From the NCBI GenBank assembly GCA_902141825.1, contig CABFPG010000007.1, forward strand, positions 124,001 through 188,000: 64,000 nucleotides of DNA, in the 5' to 3' direction. The position numbers and the translations under genes were made by a program. Position 1 is the stretch's first letter. The number at the start of each line of letters is the position of its first letter. Below are positions 1 to 6,465 of the stretch, in pieces. The notes beneath the pieces were generated by a model, which was not told the DNA's origin, made no database searches, and was given only the letters and a program-made list of their open reading frames with translations. The stretch is from Thalassocella blandensis (lineage in GTDB: Bacteria > Pseudomonadota > Gammaproteobacteria > Pseudomonadales > Cellvibrionaceae).

Positions 1-835
1 CTGTAGCGAATTCTCTCCAGGTAAAAACAACATCGGCTTTGGCCCATTGTTTGTTCGCTTCAGGTTGACCAAATGCCAAGCCGTCCCCAGTGTAATCAAA
101 ACTAAAATACCCACCGCTCCAAATAAGTCTGCTGAAACGTACAGGTCTAACACACAATCTTTTCGCCACTTCTATTCGGGGAAGAAAGATTTGTTCGAAT
201 CTATACTCAGGTAGTATTTCTATCTGTAACTCATATGCTCCGATACGTTGATCCGTTTCAGCATGCAGTTTTGCGCGCATTTTAGCGAAAGATTCCTGTG
301 GTTTTTCACTTTCTTTTGCCACTAACGCTTCTTGTAACTGAATTTCAAATTGCAATTTCGATTTTTGACGCGGCGCAAAGTTGTGATCTCCCTCTTTGCT
401 GTCTTTAATCGGATCGGCGTAGTCTCCCATATAAGTGGCGCCTACCACCCCTTCAATTTCTCCACGAATCGTCTTGCTTTTTTCATCGTAACGCGCGGTT
501 TGCTCCCCATCTGCCGCAAAGCTTAAATTCCCGGTACGGTCACTTTTATCACCATTAAAATTCAAAGTGGATTGCGGCACTTTAAAAAACGCAAAATTAA
601 TAGCGCCGATATTCACCACGCCTTTTTCCAAAGACTCTTGACTGGCACTAAGATAGAAACTGGATTGTCCACTGACTTCAAGTTTTTCACCATTGACATA
701 CACTATGGCTGAAACATCGGCATTACCGACAGCTTTTAAACTTGCCTGCGGCTCCTTGTCGTTAAACTGCGCACTTGCCCAGCTGGAAAGCACCAGCAAT
801 GTAGAACTTATAAATAACTGTTTGACGAATTGCAT
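1..835 (-). CDS. Secreted protein of unknown function, 3' end outside the window
   Basis: An open frame runs on the minus strand from an ATG at 833-835 to the window edge without a stop, giving 278 visible residues. The first 23 residues form a clear Sec signal peptide (basic start MQFVKQ, hydrophobic core, cleavage expected after ASA). A good ribosome site (AGGAG) lies about 8 bases upstream of the ATG. The mature part is rich in beta-prone, polar stretches and has no cysteine-rich or catalytic motif I recognise; near residue 200 there is a Glu/Lys-rich stretch. It is predicted to be exported to the periplasm or outside. Family unknown. The export prediction is firm; the function is not assigned. 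Confidence 0.75.
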   Translation of the reverse strand, partial: MQFVKQLFISSTLLVLSSWASAQFNDKEPQASLKAVGNADVSAIVYVNGEKLEVSGQSSFYLSASQESLEKGVVNIGAINFAFFKVPQSTLNFNGDKSDRTGNLSFAADGEQTARYDEKSKTIRGEIEGVVGATYMGDYADPIKDSKEGDHNFAPRQKSKLQFEIQLQEALVAKESEKPQESFAKMRAKLHAETDQRIGAYELQIEILPEYRFEQIFLPRIEVAKRLCVRPVRFSRLIWSGGYFSFDYTGDGLAFGQPEANKQWAKADVVFTWREFAT

Positions 836-1100
836 CGCAAATCTCCTTTTTTAACATGGTTAATCAGTCTCACCAATGGAGACCTCGGAGTATTGTCTGC
901 AAAAAAATTATGGAACAATGTAATGAATTGCCACGCGGCAAAGGGAATTTTTACAGCTGAAATCTTTCTGAATTTCGCAACAATTTCAGAAGATTTTTGC
1001 TTGGATATTAGGGGTAACTAAAATGGAAATCTCAGCATTTTTTTAATTAACACTTTATGAAAAAGCGGCTGAGAATTTGGGTTTTCACGAAAAAATAATT

Positions 1101-1748
1101 CTAGTTTGTCAAGTGACCCTGCTGGATCAACTCTCTAAGTTCTTGCAGGTTATGCACATGAAAATTTGCATCTTGCGTTTTGGGTACTCCTGGTCGAAGA
1201 GTTTGTACAGTTACAAGCCCCAGCCGTCTGCCAGCTGCAATTTCTGAATCCTTATTGTCACCTATGATTAACACATCCTTTTTAGCCAAATGGTATCGCT
1301 GCATAATATCTTCAAATAGACCTTGCTTACCCAGACGTTCTGGTAAATCAATGGCGTCAACTAAAAGCTCTCGAAAATAAGATGCCAAATTCAGCGCTTG
1401 AATTTTACTGTGCTGCAATTTGCTAAAGCCGGCTGTTACAAGAAACTTTTCTCCGGGCAAAGTATTTAACACATCCAGGTCGCCATAACCGTGCATCGGC
1501 TGTTGCACCTGTGCCTCCTGCAACTGTTGCCAGCCTGCGGTTTTCATCGCAGACGTAAAAGCATAGGTCTCTGCAACCCAGTCATAGGGATGACGCCACA
1601 TATCCGCAAATGCCCGCGCCAAAGTTTCTGAGCTGAGGTGCGAATGATTGTTCGCGCTAATCGCGTCAAAGACGGGAGTGAAAAGCGCTTCCCCTACTTG
1701 CGTCGCAGGAGCCAGACAGTTATCCAGATCAAAAATTAAGGCTTTCAT
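1101..1748 (-). CDS. HAD-superfamily hydrolase
   Basis: The product is 215 residues and carries all HAD motifs: motif I D7-L-D9 close to the N-terminus, motif II Thr105 in LVTAG, Lys115 or Lys141 as the motif III lysine, and motif IV IGDNKDSE with Asp164 and Asp167. This is a cytoplasmic phosphohydrolase fold; most relatives remove phosphate from small phosphorylated metabolites, but the substrate cannot be read from the sequence. The cap lies between residues 15 and 85 and is helical (C1 type). The reading frame extends 19 codons further upstream to 1805, but the ATG at 1748 is chosen because the HAD core begins immediately there (MKALIFDLD). The gene stands alone, with a long non-coding stretch upstream. 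Confidence 0.85.
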   Translation of the reverse strand: MKALIFDLDNCLAPATQVGEALFTPVFDAISANNHSHLSSETLARAFADMWRHPYDWVAETYAFTSAMKTAGWQQLQEAQVQQPMHGYGDLDVLNTLPGEKFLVTAGFSKLQHSKIQALNLASYFRELLVDAIDLPERLGKQGLFEDIMQRYHLAKKDVLIIGDNKDSEIAAGRRLGLVTVQTLRPGVPKTQDANFHVHNLQELRELIQQGHLTN

Positions 1749-2466
1749 GGCCACCAGTCTTGTATGAGTTGAACAGGAAGAAAATGGAGCCCACCATCCT
1801 AACATCTTTAGTGCTTTATTTTGTGGTTCACGCGGTGTGAAATAAAATAGACAAAACGGATATGTGAGAAAGGCAAAGCTCTCCCCACAGAATTGCGTCG
1901 CGACCTGCTATGCACGTCAAATAAGTACTTCAAATAAGTGCGCGAACACAGGCAATGAGAATGCATGCTAAAACACAAGGAGAGGGAATTAACTCAGTAA
2001 GAGTATTGCTGTGCTGAAGCCAGCTAGATATGAAGGGTCAGAAAAAACCAATCTCCCGACGTCCCGTCGTTAAATGCGGCATCCCTTTATTTGGAGCATA
2101 GAGAGATTGTATTAAAAAAGTCTAATCTCTGTCCCATGTAACGCAGCCCTTTGAATACGCTGTCTCTCAAGCGTTCAACATCCCTATTTTTGGCCTCCTA
2201 GCCAGATGCCACCGGCTCCCTAAAGCGAAACTCCGTTTCTTGCGACCAGTGTGAAAGGCAGCAACCGTGCTGCTTCCGGTGTAACAGACTCCTGTCTATC
2301 TGCGCTACAGGGACAATGTAATGCTTTCACTCGGCAGGCGAAGTGCGGAAGTTGGGGTGATCTTTGTGAAAAATTCACATTTGGGAGGGCGGAAGCACCG
2401 AACTGGCGTCCGAAGAATCCACTTGTCTTGCAAGGCGTTGTTTTTGCGGGTACCGGCAAAGTAAAA
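1749..2466. other. Long intergenic region without a supportable gene
   Basis: About 720 bases without a convincing gene. Two overlapping open frames on opposite strands near 2220-2520 have no family-like composition and no good ribosome sites, so they are not called. Visible structure: a 13-base tandem duplication at 1917-1942, and around 2050-2100 a pair CAATCTC / GAGATTG enclosing an inner CGACG...CGTCG stem. The latter could be folded RNA, but no known RNA family was recognised. Confidence 0.5.
1917..1942. repeat. Tandem duplication, 2 x 13 bp
   Basis: TCAAATAAGTACT at 1917-1929 is followed directly by TCAAATAAGTGCG at 1930-1942, which differs at two positions near the end. It lies in non-coding DNA and belongs to a series of similar short intergenic duplications in this window. 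Confidence 0.8.
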
Positions 2467-2500
2467 GCAATCGTAAATACGCGAGAGTATTTACGATTGC
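2467..2500 (-). terminator. Perfect 14-bp hairpin, probable Rho-independent terminator of the lipoprotein gene
   Basis: GCAATCGTAAATAC at 2467-2480 and its exact reverse complement at 2487-2500 enclose a 6-base loop. On the minus strand the hairpin begins 8 bases after the stop codon of the lipoprotein gene and is followed by TTTTACTTT. The position and the T-rich tail fit a terminator for that gene. The stem is unusually AT-rich for a terminator but fully paired. Confidence 0.7.
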
Positions 2501-2508
2501 CATGGGAA

Positions 2509-2934
2509 TTAGCGCGGTAAGATAATCATCATTGGGTCGAGGACTTTGTCACCAGCGATAATGTCGTATTTGAATACCAGTCGGTCAGCACGTTTTTTCT
2601 TCATTTGCTCTTCTAATTCCAGTGGCACAATGAAGTTCATTACAGCATCGCGCGTTTGGTATTTATCTTCTTCAAAGGGAGAGCCTTTAGGAAAACGAAT
2701 GGAGAATTCAAATGGACCAACCAGCACGATTCGCTGTCCGACGGTGACAACGACAGAGTCGTTTTCGACAAATGGCATGCCCTCTTCATCCAGGCCAATC
2801 TGCACAACGGCGGTATCTGTTCCTTTGATGGGACTGTCATAGTCTTCTTTCGTCAGTTTGCTGTTTTGTGCATTGGAGGCACAGCCCCAAAACAAAAACA
2901 CTGAAATAACACTGATTATTCGAATGATCTTCAT
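2509..2934 (-). CDS. Small lipoprotein of unknown function
   Basis: The product is 141 residues. Residues 1-17 are a lipoprotein signal ending in the lipobox L-F-W-G with Cys18 as the predicted lipidation site; residue 19 is Ala, so the outer membrane is the likely destination. The mature part is about 120 residues, mostly beta-strand-like, and ends in a hydrophobic segment (MMIILPR). A clean AGGAG site precedes the ATG. Its stop is followed at once by the hairpin at 2467-2500. It sits downstream of the TPR-cyclase gene on the same strand with a 59-base gap, so cotranscription is possible. No family recognised. Confidence 0.8.
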   Translation of the reverse strand: MKIIRIISVISVFLFWGCASNAQNSKLTKEDYDSPIKGTDTAVVQIGLDEEGMPFVENDSVVVTVGQRIVLVGPFEFSIRFPKGSPFEEDKYQTRDAVMNFIVPLELEEQMKKKRADRLVFKYDIIAGDKVLDPMMIILPR

Positions 2935-2993
2935 TGGTTAACTCCTAGTTTGTTGTTAAATTGGTCCTGGTAAAGCCCTGCTTTTATATCAAC

Positions 2994-5204
2994 CTAATCC
3001 CCCGACGCCATGATAAATTCATGAAATTTTGGTGATTTCGTCACGGCGCTAAAGTCAGGGTCGACTTCTATTAGCGAAGTTGAATAGCCCAGTGCTATTA
3101 ACTCCTGCAAGGCTTTGAGTGTTGTTTCATCATCTTCAGTCACTGCATATACCCGCGCTTTGACATACGCTGTATTTACATTCGTTGCGTCCAGGCTAAT
3201 CGCTTTTTGTAAGCTCTCTTTGGCTTTTTCTGCGTCGTGGCTGTGCAAGTAGCTAAAGGCTAAATACTGATAAATTTGTAAATCATTTTTATTTAACGCC
3301 AATCCTTCCAGCGCAAGCTCTTTCGCTTTTTCGTAGTACGGCAGAGCTTTCTCTGTTCCCGGGTGTAATTGTCGCAACACATCACCAAGATTGACGTATG
3401 GTTTAAAATCATCCGGTGCGAGGCGAATAGCCTCTCTGAACATCGCTTCGGCCTTATTAAAATTGCCGGAAAAATAATACATTGTACCGGTGTTGGAATA
3501 CGCCCAGGCACTGGGAGAATATACCAGTGCTTTGTCAAAAGCGCTCGCGGCTTCTTTATATTGTCCAAGATAAAAGTAAGCAACGCCTTTGTTACTGAGC
3601 GCAAATTCATTTTCTGGCGTAATACTTAATACTTTGTCGTACAGATTAAGGGCTTCATCCAGTTTACCGTTGGCCAACAGCATGTTGCCTTTTTCATAAT
3701 ACGCCACCCACAAATCCGGGTTGTGCAAAATGACTTCATCCATCAGGTCTTGTGCTTGGTTCAGCTCGCCCTGATTTTTATAAACCTTGGCTAACTCCAG
3801 TTTAATTTCTGGCTTATCCGGATTAATCGAAAGTGCTTTTTGCAGAATTTCAATCGCTTCTTCTTCCCGCCCTGTATCGCGGTATATAACGCCGAGCGAT
3901 TCATAAACTTCCGGCAGCGAATCATTTTGTTGCAATGCCAGTTGGCAATACTCTTCCGCACGGTTTAGCCAGTTTGCCGATCGCACGTAGAGGTATTTGA
4001 CACGATAGGCTTTACACAATCCGGCATTGGCTTGCGCGAAGTTCGCATCATGCACCAGTGCTGTGGAAAATAATTTGATGGCTTCATCATAATTTTCATC
4101 TGACTGCGGCTTCTTTAAATATTCAAGGCCTTGCAAATAATAGTCGTAAGCCGTGACATCCGATGTTAAGCGTGGTGCAGCGGGACGAACTTTTTGCATA
4201 TCAAATTCTTTGGCCAGATACCCGGCGATTTCCGCCACCACTCTGTCCTGTAAAATAAAAATATCCTGATAGGCCCCGTCTAATTTTCCACCGGCAATTT
4301 GTACATTATCTTTCCGACGAAACAAACGATAAGCAATCCGCAACTGGTCTCCAATTTTTTGCACACTGCCTTCCAGGCGAATCGGACCGCGAACACCTTT
4401 GCCCGCTTCCAGAATATAAATATTGCGAATATCTGCCAGTTGCGATCGTAATGCTTCGGTGATTCCCGCACTCAAATAATCCGGTTTGCCATCGTTTGAC
4501 ATCAGGTTTTTAAAGTCTGCAATTTCAACGTAGTGCGCGGTATATCCCGGTACCAGCCAACGGGGGATAAAATATATACCAGCAAGAATCAGTGCGAGCA
4601 GTGCTACGCTGAGTGGATAACGATAACGCTCGAGTTTTTGCTGGGTTTTTTTCAACCAGTAATGTGTGTGTGTACCGAGAGTAATTCCTGAGGGGCGCAC
4701 CAGAAAGGCTTTGATCTTTTTGCTTTCGATATTTTTTAAGGGCTGTGTCCCCAGTGGCAAAATGGGCTCTTGAATATGATCTTTTACTGCCTGATACACC
4801 TCATCGGAAATACATAGTCCTTCAGCGACAGCAATGGGTTCCAGGCGCGCGGCAATGTTAACGTCATCCCCGAACAAGGCATCATTTTGCAGCGTCACTT
4901 CTCCGCAATGTATACCGATGCGACTTTGCAGTTTGGGTAATGCCGGGTCTTTATCCAGGTTGTACTGGTTTAGATCTTTCTGAATATCAACACCCGCTTG
5001 CACAGCAGCCAATGCCGTATCAAACCGTGCAAATACCGCATCGCCAATAAATTCAATAACAGTTCCGCGATGCTGTTCAATACGGGCTAACAGGATGCGA
5101 CGATATTCACCGAGCATGGCGATACACTGCGCTTCGTTCTGTCCCATTAAGCGCGAGTAGCCCACAATGTCTGTGAACATTAAAGTCAGGTGACGGCGTT
5201 CCAT
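2994..5204 (-). CDS. Membrane class III nucleotide cyclase with TPR repeats
   Basis: The product is 736 residues. Residues 1-165 are a class III cyclase domain: metal-binding Asp12 (FTDIVGYS) and Asp55 (FIGDAVF), and Asn116/Arg120 of the NIAAR transition-state motif. A transmembrane helix lies at about 195-215. A periplasmic region follows (about 220-340) resembling the TolB-like N-terminal domain often found in such proteins, then roughly eight TPR repeats to residue 700. It should make a cyclic nucleotide in the cytoplasm while the C-terminal part binds proteins outside the inner membrane. The two purine-specificity positions are Glu51 and Ala109; canonical adenylate cyclases have Lys and Asp, guanylate cyclases Glu and Cys. 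The actual product is therefore uncertain. A Crp-type regulator lies divergently 576 bases away. Confidence 0.88.
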   Translation of the reverse strand: MERRHLTLMFTDIVGYSRLMGQNEAQCIAMLGEYRRILLARIEQHRGTVIEFIGDAVFARFDTALAAVQAGVDIQKDLNQYNLDKDPALPKLQSRIGIHCGEVTLQNDALFGDDVNIAARLEPIAVAEGLCISDEVYQAVKDHIQEPILPLGTQPLKNIESKKIKAFLVRPSGITLGTHTHYWLKKTQQKLERYRYPLSVALLALILAGIYFIPRWLVPGYTAHYVEIADFKNLMSNDGKPDYLSAGITEALRSQLADIRNIYILEAGKGVRGPIRLEGSVQKIGDQLRIAYRLFRRKDNVQIAGGKLDGAYQDIFILQDRVVAEIAGYLAKEFDMQKVRPAAPRLTSDVTAYDYYLQGLEYLKKPQSDENYDEAIKLFSTALVHDANFAQANAGLCKAYRVKYLYVRSANWLNRAEEYCQLALQQNDSLPEVYESLGVIYRDTGREEEAIEILQKALSINPDKPEIKLELAKVYKNQGELNQAQDLMDEVILHNPDLWVAYYEKGNMLLANGKLDEALNLYDKVLSITPENEFALSNKGVAYFYLGQYKEAASAFDKALVYSPSAWAYSNTGTMYYFSGNFNKAEAMFREAIRLAPDDFKPYVNLGDVLRQLHPGTEKALPYYEKAKELALEGLALNKNDLQIYQYLAFSYLHSHDAEKAKESLQKAISLDATNVNTAYVKARVYAVTEDDETTLKALQELIALGYSTSLIEVDPDFSAVTKSPKFHEFIMASGD

Positions 5205-5780
5205 TTATTTCTCAACTTCTGTTTCTTCGTGCACATGCTTTCACGGGGCATATGCACAAAGCTGGGATTCGACTAGACACTTTGATTTGCGCTTATATTG
5301 TCATTGTGTTGCGCAAGGTAATACTTTTTATTGGGAAGGTAACCGTGTATTCATACATGCTTTTGCAAAGCATTGACAGTGGGTGAAGCCACAGAATCAA
5401 ATATGTAAGCTACCGGTCACACCTTTTCGACGCGCTATTAACCTGACGGTGATTTTACAAGAACGGTTGTTCTTCGCTATCACAAGTACTTTCACATGTA
5501 CTGTCAGAATAGGTACTGCAGATTTCAATAGTATTGCTATGCCAAACAGGCTGCGCGGTCGATTTTCGTCGTCCTTTTCCCTATTGCAATCCGTTTGTTG
5601 ACACGTTAAACAACATATATATGATTTCTGGCGCAATCTCTGCATCTGTTTAGATTTAATGCAGAAGCGGTAGAATCATGCTTATGTGTTCGCGCATCCG
5701 ACTTTTGCGAGTATGATAACGCCAACAATAAAAAAATGTGTCCTTTTTGTCTCATCTTATCCAACTTAAGCGAGTAGCCC
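5205..5780. other. Divergent promoter region between cyclase and Crp-like gene
   Basis: This 576-base region separates two divergent genes and must hold both promoters. Short frames here (5383-5887) show no coding character. TCACA and GTGA half-sites occur (for example around 5475-5500) but I found no convincing TGTGA-N6-TCACA palindrome, so no operator is called. Confidence 0.5.
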
Positions 5781-6419
5781 ATGCTTAAAACTGTCAGCCT
5801 TTTCGCCAAGCTTCCTGAAACTTCTCTGAAAGAACTGGAAAAGCTTAGCGTGTTTCGTAAATACCCGAAAAATACTGTGTTGTTCATGGAAGGCGACGAG
5901 TCGAGTCATTTGTATATTATTAAGAAAGGAAAAGTCAGCGCGTCGGTACAGGGCGAAGACGGTCGGGAAGTGATTTTGAATTATATGGGTGAAGGTGAAT
6001 ACTTCGGCGAGCTTTCACTGATTGACGGACAACCTCGCTCTGCGACGGTGCAGACTGTTACTCCTTGCGAATTTGTTGCTGTATCGCGCAGCAGTTTTCA
6101 GGAGCTGTTACAAACCAATTCAGACTTTGCCTGGGTTGTCACACTTGCGGTAACTCAACGCGTGCGTGAATTAACGGAAAGCGTGCGCGACCTGGCGCTG
6201 CTTGATGTCTATGGTCGCGTCAGCCATGCGCTGGAGAAGCTCAGCGATGAAGACGGCCGTATTGAAAGTCCGAAAGTAACGCATCAAGACATTGCCAACA
6301 TGGTGGGTTCTTCACGTGAAATGGTCAGCCGCATCATGAAACAGCTGATCATTGGCGAGTACATCGACCAGGGGTCCAATTACATTCAGATCAAAAAGAA
6401 ACTCCCTAAAGGCTGGTAG
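5781..6419 (+). CDS. Crp/Fnr-family transcription regulator
   Basis: The product is 212 residues, the size of E. coli Crp. Residues 15-115 form the cyclic-nucleotide-binding beta-roll with the phosphate-binding cassette FGELSLIDGQPRSA (Gly76, Glu77, Arg86, Ser87 retained). The long dimerisation helix is at about 117-142 and the winged helix at 165-205. The recognition helix contains S-R-E-x-V-S-R: Arg179, Glu180 and Arg184 match the three Crp residues that read TGTGA, so a Crp-like target is predicted. The helix positions of Crp Thr127/Ser128, which contact adenine, align with Leu and Thr, so ligand preference may differ. It has no Fnr-type cysteines. It is divergent from the cyclase gene, which could supply its ligand; that link is inferred. 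Confidence 0.9.
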   Translation: MLKTVSLFAKLPETSLKELEKLSVFRKYPKNTVLFMEGDESSHLYIIKKGKVSASVQGEDGREVILNYMGEGEYFGELSLIDGQPRSATVQTVTPCEFVAVSRSSFQELLQTNSDFAWVVTLAVTQRVRELTESVRDLALLDVYGRVSHALEKLSDEDGRIESPKVTHQDIANMVGSSREMVSRIMKQLIIGEYIDQGSNYIQIKKKLPKGW

Positions 6420-6465
6420 TTTCTTTTTGCCGAATCAACTGTAGCGTAAACACCACAGGCAAAGC

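Noticed and set aside
2220-2520. Two overlapping open frames on opposite strands in the gap before the lipoprotein gene.
   Set aside because: Both lack a ribosome site and family-like composition, and they cover the hairpin terminator. They are judged chance frames.
5205-5780. Crp-type operator between cyclase and Crp-like genes.
   Set aside because: Isolated GTGA/TCACA half-sites occur but no spaced palindrome was found; calling one would be guesswork.
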